Source: an uncultured Gammaproteobacteria bacterium
Lineage (GTDB): Bacteria > Pseudomonadota > Gammaproteobacteria > HK1
DNA length: 64,000 nucleotides
Reading direction: 5' to 3'
NCBI GenBank assembly: GCA_958295835.1
Contig: OY282378.1
Coordinates: 2,187,001-2,251,000, forward strand
The position numbers were made by a program, and so were the translations under genes. Positions 50,526 to 60,270 of the stretch are shown in pieces. Position 1 is the first letter of the stretch. Each line of letters opens with the position of its first letter. The notes beneath the pieces are model-generated. The model saw nothing but the letters and a program-made list of their open reading frames with translations, ran no database searches and was not told the DNA's origin.

Positions 50526-51431
50526 CTACCCGCCTTCGGCGAGCCAGTCGTTCACGAGCCGGCGGCTGATCGAGTCGAACGGAGGCAGGATGAGCGCGCC
50601 GGACGCGGTGTCGGCTCGGATGCGTTCGGGGGTATACCAGTCGGCCTCCGCGATCTCGTCGCCGTCGACGGTGATGTCGGCGCTCTCGGCAGTCGCCCGG
50701 AAGCCGAGCATCAACGATTGCGGAAACGGCCACGGCTGCGACCCGCGGTAGCGCACCTCGCCGACCCGCACCCCGACCTCCTCGAACACCTCGCGCGCCA
50801 CCGTGTGCTCCAGGGTCTCCCCGGGCTCGACGAACCCCGCCACCGTCGAACGCCGGCCCGGCGCCCAGTCCCGCCGGCGCGCGAGCAGGCAGCGGCCGCC
50901 GTCGACGACGAGGGTGATCACCGCCGGGTCGGTCCGGGGGAAATGCTCCCGCCGGCAGGCCGCGCCGGCGCAGCGGCGCACGTGGCCGCCGCGCACCGAA
51001 GTCGTGCATTTGCCGCAGGCGCCGCAGAACCGGTGCGTGCGGTGCCAGTGCACCAGCGCGTTCGCGTAAGCGAGGATCGCGGAGTCCGTGTGGCCGAGAT
51101 CCGTGATGACGTCGCGGAGCTTGCGCAGCGTGGTTCCAGCGGGGAACGATGGCGGCGCATCGGTGACGTCGGCCGCGAAGTATGCAACGTCCTCCCGCAT
51201 GCCCAACAGGATCGGCTCGCCCGGAAGCGAGCCTTCGAGGTCGTTTGCGCGGAGGTAACAGGGCCGGCGGAGCCCCGAATCGGTATCGACGATCGGATGC
51301 CGTCCGGATGCGACGGCGACGAAGCGCGTCGTCCCGGCCCGGAGCCGCTCGTCGAGCCAGGTCCGGTCTTCGCGCCGCATCGCGGCCCGGTCGATGGTGT
51401 CGTCTGCGTAGTGAATGATTCGTTGCGGCAT
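50526..51431 (-). CDS. nudC: NADH pyrophosphatase / NAD-capped RNA decapping NudC
   Basis: The 301-residue protein has a zinc ribbon (FCGACGKC, RCAGAACRREHFPRTDPAVI) and a Nudix box GFVEPGETLEHTVAREVFEE, in the NudC order, with the downstream SQPWPFPQSLMLGF motif specific for NADH pyrophosphatases. It removes NAD caps from RNA or hydrolyses NADH. The ATG follows AAGGTTCCC. It marks the return to ordinary chromosome after the mobile zone. Confidence 0.93.
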   Translation of the reverse strand: MPQRIIHYADDTIDRAAMRREDRTWLDERLRAGTTRFVAVASGRHPIVDTDSGLRRPCYLRANDLEGSLPGEPILLGMREDVAYFAADVTDAPPSFPAGTTLRKLRDVITDLGHTDSAILAYANALVHWHRTHRFCGACGKCTTSVRGGHVRRCAGAACRREHFPRTDPAVITLVVDGGRCLLARRRDWAPGRRSTVAGFVEPGETLEHTVAREVFEEVGVRVGEVRYRGSQPWPFPQSLMLGFRATAESADITVDGDEIAEADWYTPERIRADTASGALILPPFDSISRRLVNDWLAEGG

Positions 51432-51667
51432 GGGAACCTTCGGTAACGATGACGGGGCGAATCGATGCTACCGCAGAAGCGGTCCGGTCGAAGGCGACGG
51501 CCATGACCGCACGACGATACATGGACCGTCGCCGGGACCCGCCTGCACGTGGACGTCCGGAGCGCGGAGCCGCCCATGGTGGACTATGATCATGCGATGG
51601 TCATCCATGCGCGTAGCGATCCGCGCCGCCGCACTCCCTCCCGCCGCATCGAGCCCCGCCGCGTTTC

Positions 51668-52549
51668 GTGAACCCGTTCCTCACCACCAGGGAAGTCGCC
51701 GATCTCCTCCGGGTGAAGGAGCGCAAGATCTACGAGCTCGTCGCGGCGCAGGCGATCCCCGTGAGCCGGGTGACGGGGAAGATGCTTTTCCCGCGCGATC
51801 TGGTCGAGGCGTGGGTGCGGCGCCAGGTCGAGTTCACCGGCGGGGCGGCCGGTCTCGCGCCGCCGCCGGTGGTGCTCGCGGGGAGTCACGATCCGCTGCT
51901 CGAATGGGCGATCCGCGAGTCGGAATCGGAGATCGCGACGTTCTTCGGCGGCAGCCTCGACGGACTCACACGGGTGACGGCCCGCAAGGCGTTCGCGGCG
52001 GGGATGCACGTCTTCGATCCGGATACCGGGGCGTTCAACCTGAGCCTCGTCACGAACGAACTCGCGGGCCAGCCGGTGGTGATGATCGAGTGGGCGTGGC
52101 GCATCCAGGGTCTGGTGGTGGCGACCGGCAACCCGCGGGGGCTCGCGAGCGCCGCGGATCTCGCCGGGGTCCGATTCATCCCGCGCCAGCCCGAGGCGGG
52201 AAGCTACCTGCTGCTTCGCCACCTGCTCGCCGAGGCGGGGGTCGGGCCGGAGACGGTCGAGATGCTCGATCCCCCCGCCCGCAGCGAAGCCGACGTCGCG
52301 CAGCACGTGCTCGAAGGGCGCGCCGATGCCGGCCTCGCGGTGGAGACCGCGGCCCGGATGTACCGGCTCGACTTCGTACCCCTGTTTCGCGAGCGCTACG
52401 ATCTGCTGGTATGGCGGCGCGAGTACTTCGAGCCGCCGATGCAGCGCCTGCTCGCGTTCTGCGCGAGCGCCGCGTTCAGGCGACGCGCGGCCGAGATCGG
52501 CGGCTACGATCTCTCGGGGCTCGGCGCCGTGCGTTACAACGGCGGCTGA
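51668..52549 (+). CDS. helix-turn-helix regulator with substrate-binding domain
   Basis: The 293-residue protein begins with an excisionase/MerR-like DNA-binding helix-turn-helix (LTTREVADLLRVKERKIYEL) and continues with a periplasmic-binding-like domain (VVLAGSHDPLLEWAIRE, LPGVRF-like AGVRFIPRQPEAGS). Such one-component regulators typically sit beside molybdate or tungstate transporters and sense oxyanions. It converges with the tup operon, with 16 bases between stop codons. The start is a GTG without a strong ribosome-binding site. Confidence 0.82.
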   Translation: MNPFLTTREVADLLRVKERKIYELVAAQAIPVSRVTGKMLFPRDLVEAWVRRQVEFTGGAAGLAPPPVVLAGSHDPLLEWAIRESESEIATFFGGSLDGLTRVTARKAFAAGMHVFDPDTGAFNLSLVTNELAGQPVVMIEWAWRIQGLVVATGNPRGLASAADLAGVRFIPRQPEAGSYLLLRHLLAEAGVGPETVEMLDPPARSEADVAQHVLEGRADAGLAVETAARMYRLDFVPLFRERYDLLVWRREYFEPPMQRLLAFCASAAFRRRAAEIGGYDLSGLGAVRYNGG

Positions 52550-52565
52550 GCGCCCTTGCGCCGAC

Positions 52566-53591
52566 TCAAGGCCTGCCCGATGCGCCCCGGCTCGTGTTCG
52601 GGAAGAAGAGCGGCTGCCCGCCGATCTCGAATGAGGCGATCGCACCCTGGCCCTCGGGGCCGAGCATCCAGTCGATGAACGCCTGGCCGGCCGCCGCCTT
52701 CACGTGGGGGTGCTTGTCCGGGTTGACGAGGATCACGCCGTACTGATTGAACAGCCGGGTGTCGCCCTCGACGTGAATCGTGAAGTCCCCCTTGTTCCCG
52801 AACGCGATCCACGTGGCCCGATCCGTGAGGGTGTAGGCGCTCATCCCTACCGCGGTGTTCAACGTCGCGCCCATTCCCGAGCCGGTCTCCCGGTACCAGC
52901 CGCCGCTCGCCGAGGCAGGGTCGAGCCCCGCTTCCCCCCACAGCTCGATCTCTTTCTTGTGGGTGCCCGAATCGTCGCCGCGCGATGCGAACGCGGCACG
53001 GGTCCGGGCGATCGCCGCAAGACTCGATACCGCGTCGTTCATGCCGGCGACACCGGCAGGGTCCGTGGCGGGGCCGACGATCACGAAGTCGTTGTACATG
53101 AGATCGAAGCGCTCGACGCCGAACCCGTCCGCGACGAACGCCTCCTCGGCGGACTGCGCGTGCACGAGCAGCACGTCCGCGTCTCCGTTGCGCGCGTTGC
53201 GGATCGCCTGACCGGTGCCGAGCGCGACGACCCTCACCTCGATTCCCGACCCGGCGGTGAACTCCGGCAGCAGGTGATCGAGAAGCCCCGAATTCCGGGT
53301 GGAAGTCGTCGACTGGACGACGATGAATTCGGCCGCCGGGGCCGGGGTCACCGTTGCGCAGAGGCCGGCGGCCGTCACCAGTGCGGCGAGTCTCGTGACC
53401 GTGCGGAATCGCCTTGGCGGGCGGATCGAATCCGGTGAGGATCCGCCCCCCGACGGCCGCCGGCGGGACGACGACATGCCCCATGGCAGGACCGGGACCG
53501 GGACCGTGGGGGCCAGGCGCCTGATGGCCGCCCACAACCCGGCGTGACGCATCGTCGTGCCGACCCCGCGCGCGCGGACCGGGCGATTCAC
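52566..53591 (-). CDS. tupA: tungstate-type ABC substrate-binding protein
   Basis: The binding protein has TupA signatures: VVQSTTSTRNSGLLDHLLP, FASRGDDSGTHKKEIELW and an export segment TRLAALVTAAGLCATVTPAPA. TupA binds tungstate with very high affinity. The GTG at 53591 overlaps the TupC stop (GTGA) and has GGGAGG before it, suggesting coupled translation. However, the export segment then starts only about 60 residues in, so an internal ATG at 53552 or 53477 is also possible. Phosphate- or molybdate-type ligands are less likely given the motifs. Confidence 0.85.
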   Translation of the reverse strand: MNRPVRARGVGTTMRHAGLWAAIRRLAPTVPVPVLPWGMSSSRRRPSGGGSSPDSIRPPRRFRTVTRLAALVTAAGLCATVTPAPAAEFIVVQSTTSTRNSGLLDHLLPEFTAGSGIEVRVVALGTGQAIRNARNGDADVLLVHAQSAEEAFVADGFGVERFDLMYNDFVIVGPATDPAGVAGMNDAVSSLAAIARTRAAFASRGDDSGTHKKEIELWGEAGLDPASASGGWYRETGSGMGATLNTAVGMSAYTLTDRATWIAFGNKGDFTIHVEGDTRLFNQYGVILVNPDKHPHVKAAAGQAFIDWMLGPEGQGAIASFEIGGQPLFFPNTSRGASGRP

Positions 53592-54454
53592 ACCACGATC
53601 CTCCCTTCGAGATAGGCGCAGGCGGGTTCGCTGCCGGGACCCGCGAAGAAATCACCGGCCGGCGTGCGTTCGGTGATGCGTCCGTGGTGCACGAATGCGA
53701 TCTCGTCGGCGAGGCGCTTCGCCTGCGCGATGTCGTGGGTCACGAGGGCGATGGTCATTCCATCCGCGCGCGCGGCGTCGATGAGGGTCTCGATCGCCAA
53801 CATCGCAGCCGGATCGAGGCTCGAGGTCGGCTCGTCCAGGAACAGCGCCTGCGGCCTGGTCGAAAGCGCGCGCGCGAGTGCGAGACGCTGTTGCTCTCCG
53901 CCCGAGAGCAGACGGGCCGGCCGTTCGGCGAGTTGATGGAGCGAGGCGGCCTCGAGCACCTGTCCGGCTCGCGCCCGCCGCATCGCGCCGCGGATGCCGA
54001 TCGCCGCGAGGGCGTACTCGATGTTCGCCCGTACCGAGCGGCGTAGCAGCACCGGCTTCTGGAACACGAAGCCGATGCGCGGAGCGCGCGCACGGTCCGG
54101 GCGGCGCCCATCCCACTCGACGACGCCCTGGTCCGGCGGGACGAGATTGGCCAGGACCCGCAGCAGCATGCTCTTGCCCGCCCCGTTCGGACCGAGGATC
54201 GCGGTGACGCCGCCGCCCGAGAGGGTGAAGTCGATGCCGTCGAGGAGATGTCTTCCGGCTCGCGTGATGGCGACGCCGCGCGCGGTGATCGGCAGCACCG
54301 TGGGCGTGGCATCCGCCGGGACGTCTTCGATTGCGGCGTTCATGACGGGCGGCATGGGCGGGCCGCCGGTGGCTCGTGCGACGGCGCCGGGCGCAGCGTT
54401 CGCCGGTATCGTGGACGCTGCCACCGTGGCATTCGCTCCGAAGTCTCCGTCCAT
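53588..54454 (-). CDS. tupC: tungstate-type ABC transporter ATPase
   Basis: The 288-residue ATPase has Walker A GPNGAGKS, Q-loop FVFQKPVLL, signature LSGGEQQRLALARAL, Walker B ALFLDEPTSSLD and switch THD. The first 50 residues are Ala/Pro-rich and unlike the family, so a later start (for example the ATG giving MNAAIEDVP) is plausible. It lies between the permease and binding-protein genes, overlapping the latter by four bases. Confidence 0.88.
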   Translation of the reverse strand: MDGDFGANATVAASTIPANAAPGAVARATGGPPMPPVMNAAIEDVPADATPTVLPITARGVAITRAGRHLLDGIDFTLSGGGVTAILGPNGAGKSMLLRVLANLVPPDQGVVEWDGRRPDRARAPRIGFVFQKPVLLRRSVRANIEYALAAIGIRGAMRRARAGQVLEAASLHQLAERPARLLSGGEQQRLALARALSTRPQALFLDEPTSSLDPAAMLAIETLIDAARADGMTIALVTHDIAQAKRLADEIAFVHHGRITERTPAGDFFAGPGSEPACAYLEGRIVV

Positions 54455-54467
54455 GCCGCTTGCGGTG

Positions 54468-55175
54468 TCAGGCGTGGGCGGAGCGGATTGCGGTCGCGCG
54501 CAGCCCCATCGCCAGCGCGTTCACCGCCACCGTGATCGCGACGAGAATGATGCCGAGTCCGAGCGCGAGCGAGAGATTCCCCTTCGAGGTCTCGAGCGCG
54601 ATGGTCGTGGTCATCACCCGGGTGGCGTGGTTGATGTTGCCGCCGACGATGATCACCGCGCCGACCTCCGCCACCGCCCGCCCGTAGCCGGCGAGCAGCG
54701 CGGTCAGCAGGCTGAAGCGCGCGTCCCACAGCAACGTCGCGATCATGCGCCCCGGGCCGATGCCGAGCGCGCGAAGCTGTTCGTCGTACTCCTCCTTCAG
54801 GTCCTCGATGATCTGGCGCGACACCGCCGCGATGATCGGGGCGACCAGCACCGCCTGGGCGATCACCATCGCGCTCGGGGTATAGAGCAGGCCGAGCGGG
54901 CCGAGGGGACCGGCGCGAGAGAGCAGCAGGTAGACGAAGAGGCCGACCACCACGGGAGGAAGGCCCATCAGCGCGTTCAGGACCACGATGACCGCGCCGC
55001 GCCCGCGAAAACGGCGCACCGCGATCGCGGCTCCCAGAGGCAGACCCGCAATCGCGGCGATCAGCACCGCCCCGAGGCTGATCTGCAGGGAGAGCGCCAC
55101 GATCTCGACGAGGTCGGGGTCGAGTGCGATGAGCAGCCGGAACGCGTCGCCGAACGCGGCACCGAGATCTTCCAT
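54468..55175 (-). CDS. tupB: tungstate-type ABC permease
   Basis: The 235-residue permease has the family order of about five helices, the LMGLPPVVVGLFVYLLLSRAGPLG segment and the GYGRAVAEVGAVIIVGGNINHATRVM motif, which includes the ATPase-coupling loop. This is the TupB/ModB-like pattern. It is the first gene of the operon. Tungstate would serve tungsten enzymes such as formate or aldehyde oxidoreductases, none of which is in the window. Confidence 0.88.
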   Translation of the reverse strand: MEDLGAAFGDAFRLLIALDPDLVEIVALSLQISLGAVLIAAIAGLPLGAAIAVRRFRGRGAVIVVLNALMGLPPVVVGLFVYLLLSRAGPLGPLGLLYTPSAMVIAQAVLVAPIIAAVSRQIIEDLKEEYDEQLRALGIGPGRMIATLLWDARFSLLTALLAGYGRAVAEVGAVIIVGGNINHATRVMTTTIALETSKGNLSLALGLGIILVAITVAVNALAMGLRATAIRSAHA

Positions 55176-55427
55176 GGAGCAAACCTGTTCCCCGCAGTCA
55201 GCGAGGCTTCGTCCGATGTTGGCGATTCAGCGTCAGCGGAATCGCGGGGCGACCGCGAAAGCGGTCGCGTCCTGCACAGGTCACGGGCTCAGCATCTGAA
55301 GATCCTGAGAGTATAGCGAATTGTTGGTAAATTACACGTTCTTCCAGATTGTTCCGATCGATTTGAAAAAATCACGTAGAAAAACATAAAAAATCAGGCT
55401 GAAATGAAAGGCGGGAATGACCGATGT
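55176..55427. promoter_or_regulatory. leader and likely promoter region of tupBCA
   Basis: A perfect GCGACCGC-N4-GCGGTCGC hairpin lies at 55249-55268 in the leader, and a TATACT-like -10 box at 55310-55315 on the minus strand lies in an AT-rich patch. A molybdenum/tungsten-cofactor riboswitch was considered but its conserved bases were not recognised. Confidence 0.35.
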
Positions 55428-56630
55428 CTAGGCTGCCGGCTCTGCCGGCGACGGCGCTTCCCCGAGCCACTCATGGAGCACCTCGGCGGTATGCGCGCCG
55501 AGCGCGGGCGGCGACCGATGTATTTCGAATGCGTACCCGCTCATCGCGACCGGGAAGCCGGTGGTTCGGGTCTCCACCCCGTTCGGCAGGGTCAGCGGAT
55601 GGACGAGGCCGAGGTGCGCGACCTGGGGGTCGTCGAAGACCCGCGGGTAGTCGTTGATGGGCGCACAGGGCACTCCCCGGGCGTCCATCTCCCCGATCCA
55701 CTCGGCGGCGGTGCGCTCGGTGAACTTCGGAGCGAGGACTGCGACGAGCGCGGCCTGATGCTCCGCGCGAAGCGGCTGCGACGTGAAGCGCGGATCCTCC
55801 GCCAGCTCCGGCTGCCCGACCGCGGCGCATACCTGCGCGAACAGCCGGTCGTTGCCCGCCGCGATGATGAAATGCTCGTCGCTTGCGCGAAACGCCTGGT
55901 AGGGGGCGTTGCGGGGATGCGCGGAGCCGAACGGACGGGGCGCCTTGCCGGTGCCGAAGTACTCGCTGGTTTGGAGCGCCGCCACGCCGACGAGGCTTCC
56001 CAGCATCGAGCAGTCGATGTACGCGCCCCGGCCGGTCTCCCTGGCCCGCATGAGGTTCGCGGTGATGCTGTACGCCGCGTAGAGCCCGGCGCAGAAATCG
56101 CCGACCGGGACCCCGCACTTGACCGGGCCGCCGCCGGGCTCGCCGGTGACGCTCATCAATCCGCTCATTCCCTGCACGGTGACGTCGAACGCGCCCTTGT
56201 GGGCGTAGGGGCCGGTCTGGCCGTAGCCCGAGATCGAGCAGTACACGATCCCCGGATTGCGGGCGCTCACCGCGTCGTAGCCGGCGCCGAGGCGCGCGAG
56301 CACCCCGGGACGGTAGTTCTCCACGAGCACGTCGGCCACGCCGGCGAGCCTCAGGAGCCGCTCGATGCCGGTGCGGTCCTTGAGGTCGAGGACGACGCTG
56401 CGCTTGTTGCGATTGAGCGATGCGAAGTTCTCGCTGTACGGCGCCCCGCCGCCGGCGACCGTGGAGAGCGGCGGCCAGCCCCTCATGCCGTCCCCGCCGT
56501 CGGGGCGTTCGATCTTGACCACGTCGGCTCCGAGATCCGCGAGCAGCGATCCGGCGAACGGTCCTGCCGCGATCTGGCCGAGCTCGATGGCCCGCACACC
56601 GGCAAGCGGCCCCTGGCTGGAACTGGACAT
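55428..56630 (-). CDS. CaiB/BaiF family CoA-transferase
   Basis: The 400-residue class III CoA-transferase begins GVRAIELGQIAAGPFAGSLLADLGADV and has DVLVENYRPGVLARLG, IVYCSISGYGQTGPY and DFCAGLYAAYSIT. AGGAGG precedes the ATG. It is related to, but clearly distinct from, the copy at 28946-30133. Formyl-, succinyl- or acyl-CoA transfer are possible; the substrate is not evident from neighbours. Confidence 0.9.
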   Translation of the reverse strand: MSSSSQGPLAGVRAIELGQIAAGPFAGSLLADLGADVVKIERPDGGDGMRGWPPLSTVAGGGAPYSENFASLNRNKRSVVLDLKDRTGIERLLRLAGVADVLVENYRPGVLARLGAGYDAVSARNPGIVYCSISGYGQTGPYAHKGAFDVTVQGMSGLMSVTGEPGGGPVKCGVPVGDFCAGLYAAYSITANLMRARETGRGAYIDCSMLGSLVGVAALQTSEYFGTGKAPRPFGSAHPRNAPYQAFRASDEHFIIAAGNDRLFAQVCAAVGQPELAEDPRFTSQPLRAEHQAALVAVLAPKFTERTAAEWIGEMDARGVPCAPINDYPRVFDDPQVAHLGLVHPLTLPNGVETRTTGFPVAMSGYAFEIHRSPPALGAHTAEVLHEWLGEAPSPAEPAA

Positions 56631-56807
56631 CGATCGGCGACCCTCCTGTTTGTGTGGGCGGCTATCTTACGGGACAGGTCTCCGTCGCACCGGGGAGAGG
56701 CGCCGCGACCGGGCCAGCGACAGCGCCGCCGGTCGGGCCGGCGGCGTTCGGAAACGGACCGGAGCGGTATGCGCCCGCGCGGGGTGGTCGCCGGACCGGC
56801 GGTTGCT

Positions 56808-57467
56808 TCATGGAGGGGCGGCGCCCCCGAGCACCGCGTTCGCGTCGAGCGTCGCCCGCAGCTCCCGGCGGACCTCCTGCCACCGGAACCGCACCGAGTT
56901 GCGGACGATCTCCTCGTCCAGCGCCATCAGCTCCGGGATGATCGGCGCGTGACGCACGAGCGCCTCCGGACTTGCGGTGAACGCGCCCTCGCCGTTGGCG
57001 AGCGCGTGCCAGTCGCATCGGCGCAACCGGTCGCGCACCGCCTCTGCGCCCTGGACGAAGAGGGGGCCTGAATCGTCCGGTATGCCGGCGCGCTCCAGGA
57101 TCGCTTCGACCGCGCACCGCACCACCGCGCCGGCCGCCACGTGGCCGGCCCGCGCTCGGTGGGCGAGCAATCCGCCGGCGAATACCGAGAGATCCGACAG
57201 GCAGGCGAGCCACATCTGCCACTTCGCGTGGTTGATCGACACGACGAACGCATCGTTCTCGAACAGCACCGGATACCGGGTACCGGCCCGCGTGCGCAGA
57301 TAGCCGTACAGCGTGGTCTGGGCGACGTGGCTGGCCCGCGTATCGAGAAAATGCCGCAGTGCCGCGACGTCGGCGATGGTCCGCTTCCGGCCTGCCGTCC
57401 CCGCGCCGAGATACTCCGCGAGCACGGACAGCCTCTGCCGCAGCCGGATCAGGATGGATCGGTTCAT
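56808..57467 (-). CDS. conserved hypothetical protein
   Basis: The product of about 219 residues begins MNRSILIRLRQRLSVLAEYLG and has conserved stretches FLDTRASHVAQTTLYGYLRT, NHAKWQMWLACLSDL and NSVRFRWQEVRREL. Proteins of this pattern are widespread in proteobacteria, often mislabelled esterase, and frequently sit near acetate-type symporters, as here. No catalytic motif is seen. The ATG at 57467 is preferred to the TTG five codons upstream. It is divergent from the symporter pair. Confidence 0.75.
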   Translation of the reverse strand: MNRSILIRLRQRLSVLAEYLGAGTAGRKRTIADVAALRHFLDTRASHVAQTTLYGYLRTRAGTRYPVLFENDAFVVSINHAKWQMWLACLSDLSVFAGGLLAHRARAGHVAAGAVVRCAVEAILERAGIPDDSGPLFVQGAEAVRDRLRRCDWHALANGEGAFTASPEALVRHAPIIPELMALDEEIVRNSVRFRWQEVRRELRATLDANAVLGGAAPP

Positions 57468-57728
57468 CTTGCGCTCGCGCAACGGGCGCCGCCGTCATAA
57501 AATGGCGCGATGGTTCCCTGCTGCTCCGATTTCGTGCGGGGCGCCCGAGGGACCCATGAGCAGCCTCTTGATTCCAGCGCCGCCGGGCCGGGCAAGGGGC
57601 GATGCCGGCGGCCTGCGGCGGTGAACCTGCGGTCGCTCCCGCTTGACCGGCATCCACCCGACAGGCGATGACGGACAGGGCGTACATGCAGCGATTCCGG
57701 CAGTCGCATCACATAAGGAGGACAGTAG

Positions 57729-57983
57729 ATGAACAGTGACCAAGCCACGCACTGGCGGCGTACCCGCAATCTCATGTGGGTGACGCTCGCCATCTGGTTC
57801 GTGTTCTCGTTTGTCGTGCATTGGTTCGCCGACGCGCTCAACGGTGGATCCTTTCTCGGGTTCCCGCTCGGCTTCTACATGGCCGCGCAAGGATCTCTGG
57901 TCGTATTCGTCGTGCTGATCTTCTGGTTCGCGAGAACCCAGGACAAGATCGACCGCGAATGCGGCATGGCCGAAGACGAGTGA
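57729..57983 (+). CDS. DUF4212 small subunit of sodium:solute symporter
   Basis: The 84-residue protein has two membrane helices (LMWVTLAIWFVFSFVVHWF, and SLVVFVVLIFWFARTQDKI) and the DUF4212 pattern, including FLGFPLGFYMAAQGS. DUF4212 proteins accompany VC_2705-type symporters as a probable small subunit. AAGGAGG precedes the ATG. The large symporter gene follows 13 bases later. Confidence 0.9.
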   Translation: MNSDQATHWRRTRNLMWVTLAIWFVFSFVVHWFADALNGGSFLGFPLGFYMAAQGSLVVFVVLIFWFARTQDKIDRECGMAEDE

Positions 57984-57996
57984 GGGGGAAACGATC

Positions 57997-59811
57997 ATGA
58001 AAGGCAGCTTCATCGACAACCTGCCCAGGATCTACGGCCTGTACACGGGCGGGTTCATCATCTTCATCGGCATCATGGCCGTCCTCGAGCAGATGGGGGT
58101 CGGCGCCGACACCATCGGCATCCTGTTCGTCGCGTTCACCGTCGTCATCTACGCCGCCATCGGGTGGCTGTCGCGCACGATGCAGGTCGATGCCTACTAC
58201 GTCGCGGGGCGCAACGTCCCACCGGTGTTCAACGGCATGGCGACGGCGGCGGACTGGATGTCCGGCGCATCCTTCGTCGCGATGGCCGGCGGCATCTACA
58301 TGGGCGGCCACGCCTACCTCGCGTTCGTCGTCGGCTGGACCGGCGGGTACGTGCTGGTGGCGTCCCTCATGGCGCCCTATCTCCGCAAGTTCGGCTGCTA
58401 CACCGTGCCCGACTTCATCGGCACGCGCTACGGCGGCAACCTCGCGCGCTTCTGCGCGGTGCTGGTGCTGGTGGTCGCCTCGTTCACCTACGTGACGGCG
58501 CAGATCAACGCAACGGGCACCATCGCGTCCCGGGCGCTGCACATCCCGTTCGAGGTCGGGGTCTGGTTCGGCCTGCTCGGCATCCTGCTCTGCTCGATGC
58601 TCGGCGGCATGAGGGCGGTGACGTGGACCCAGGTGGCGCAGTACATCGTGCTCATCATCGCCTACCTCGTCCCGGTGATCTGGATGTCGAACAAGCAGGG
58701 CTTCGGCGTCTTCCCGCAGCTCGTGTACGGCGATGCGGTGATGCGGCTGGGCGAGCTGGAGACCCTGCACCAGGTCGGGGTGCTCAAGCCGGAGCAGGCG
58801 GTGCCGGGGCTCAGGGCGCTCACGGTGCCGCACGCCGCGGCCGGGACGACCATGATCGACAGTTGGCGGTTCATCACCCTGACGCTGTGCATGATGGCGG
58901 GGACCGCATCGCTGCCGCACATCCTGATGCGCTACTTCACCACGCCATCGGTGAAGGCGGCGCGCCAGTCCGTGGCGTGGTCGCTGCTGTTCATCTTCCT
59001 GCTCTACTTCACCGCTCCGGCGCTTGCGACGTTCACCAAGCTCCAGGTGCTCGACCCGAACCTGGCGACGGGCATCATCGGCAAGAGCATCGCGGAGGTG
59101 ACCGCGCTCGACTGGATCAGGAACTGGAGCGACGTCGGCTTCCTGAAGGTGATCGACTCGAACGGCGACGGCATCCTGCAGATCAACGAGTTCTTCATGC
59201 GCGGCGACATCGTCGTGCTGGCGACGCCGGAGATCGCGGGCCTGCCCTACGTCATCTCGGGTCTCGTCGCGGCCGGCGGCATGGCCGCCGCGATGTCCAC
59301 CGCGGACGGGTTGCTGCTCGCCATCGCCAACGCGCTCTCGCATGATCTGTACTACAAGATCATCGACCCGAAGGCGGAGACGAAGACGCGGCTCGTGGTG
59401 GCCCGGGTGCTCCTCATCGTGATCGGTGCGGCGGGTGCGTTGGTCGCGAGCCTGAAGCTCACGAGCATCCTCGGAGCGGTGGCCTGGGCGTTCGACTTCG
59501 CGTGCTCCGGGCTCTTCTTCCCGCTCGTCCTCGGTGTGTGGTGGAAGCGGGCGAACCGGCAGGGCGCGATCGCGGGCATGCTCGCGGGGCTCATCGCCGG
59601 GACGTGGTACCTCTACATGGTGCGCTTCGCCGGCATGGAGCCGTGGATCGGCATCGACCACCTGCGTTTCGGGATCATCGGCATGCCGGTGAGCCTCGTG
59701 GCGATGGTAGTGGTCAGCCTCATGACCGCGGCGCCGGACAAGGAGACCCAGGACATGGTCGACGCGACCCGGATTCCAAAGGGTGCGACGGTCCTCGCCT
59801 CCTCGCACTGA
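57997..59811 (+). CDS. sodium:solute symporter, acetate/ActP-like (VC_2705 type)
   Basis: The 604-residue protein has about thirteen helices of the SSS family. It includes YYVAGRNVPPVFNGMATAADWMSGASF, TVPDFIGTRYGG, a long loop with DSNGDGILQINEFF (an EF-hand-like insert), and MAAAMSTADGLLLAIANALSHDLYYK. It imports a monocarboxylate such as acetate with sodium. GAGGGGGAAACGATC precedes the ATG. With isocitrate lyase elsewhere in the window, growth on C2 acids is plausible. Confidence 0.9.
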   Translation: MKGSFIDNLPRIYGLYTGGFIIFIGIMAVLEQMGVGADTIGILFVAFTVVIYAAIGWLSRTMQVDAYYVAGRNVPPVFNGMATAADWMSGASFVAMAGGIYMGGHAYLAFVVGWTGGYVLVASLMAPYLRKFGCYTVPDFIGTRYGGNLARFCAVLVLVVASFTYVTAQINATGTIASRALHIPFEVGVWFGLLGILLCSMLGGMRAVTWTQVAQYIVLIIAYLVPVIWMSNKQGFGVFPQLVYGDAVMRLGELETLHQVGVLKPEQAVPGLRALTVPHAAAGTTMIDSWRFITLTLCMMAGTASLPHILMRYFTTPSVKAARQSVAWSLLFIFLLYFTAPALATFTKLQVLDPNLATGIIGKSIAEVTALDWIRNWSDVGFLKVIDSNGDGILQINEFFMRGDIVVLATPEIAGLPYVISGLVAAGGMAAAMSTADGLLLAIANALSHDLYYKIIDPKAETKTRLVVARVLLIVIGAAGALVASLKLTSILGAVAWAFDFACSGLFFPLVLGVWWKRANRQGAIAGMLAGLIAGTWYLYMVRFAGMEPWIGIDHLRFGIIGMPVSLVAMVVVSLMTAAPDKETQDMVDATRIPKGATVLASSH

Positions 59812-59830
59812 GGTTGCAGGTCGTGGTGTA

Positions 59831-59863
59831 CGCCGGGGCGGGGCTGCCCGCCCCGGCGTTTTT
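59831..59863 (+). terminator. rho-independent terminator after symporter
   Basis: CGCCGGGGCGGG pairs perfectly with CCCGCCCCGGCG around a four-base loop and is followed by TTTTT. It ends the DUF4212-symporter transcript. Confidence 0.93.
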
Positions 59864-59913
59864 CGTTCCTGACCCGCTCGCTTGGGGCGCGGGGTAGCTG
59901 ATCTCACCGGCGG

Positions 59914-60270
59914 ATGTACGAAGCGTTCCCAATCTGGGTGCTGGCCGTCGACTACGTGTTCGGCGCGGTGATGTGGACCCTGATCGGCCGGTTCGGCATG
60001 GGGCTGTTCCTGCCCGAGGACAGCAGCTTCTTCTTCATGCGGTTCTTCGTGCGCGCGACGAACCCGCTGCTCAGGCTCTTCGCACCGGTGACGCCGGGAT
60101 TCCTCATCCCGCCGCTGGTGCCGCTGTTCGTCGCGTGGTTCTTCTTCATGATCCGTTTCTACCTGATGCCGTGGCTCCTCGGATACTCGGTGATGGGCAT
60201 GCTGTCGTTCCCGCTCGAGAGCGAGATCGCGCAGACCATCGCGCGGGTCATCGGGACGTTCGTGAACTGA
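59914..60270 (+). CDS. conserved membrane protein
   Basis: The 118-residue protein has about three hydrophobic segments (IWVLAVDYVFGAVMWTLIG, FLIPPLVPLFVAWFFFMIRFYL) and a RATNPLLRLFAPVTPGF motif. Its layout recalls YggT-type small membrane proteins (TNPLLRPLRRIIPP), but I cannot assign a function. It stands alone after the terminator, before lexA. Confidence 0.75.
   Translation: MYEAFPIWVLAVDYVFGAVMWTLIGRFGMGLFLPEDSSFFFMRFFVRATNPLLRLFAPVTPGFLIPPLVPLFVAWFFFMIRFYLMPWLLGYSVMGMLSFPLESEIAQTIARVIGTFVN

Noticed and set aside
55176..55427. Molybdenum/tungsten cofactor riboswitch in the tup leader
   Set aside because: A hairpin is present but the conserved bases of that riboswitch class could not be matched by eye.
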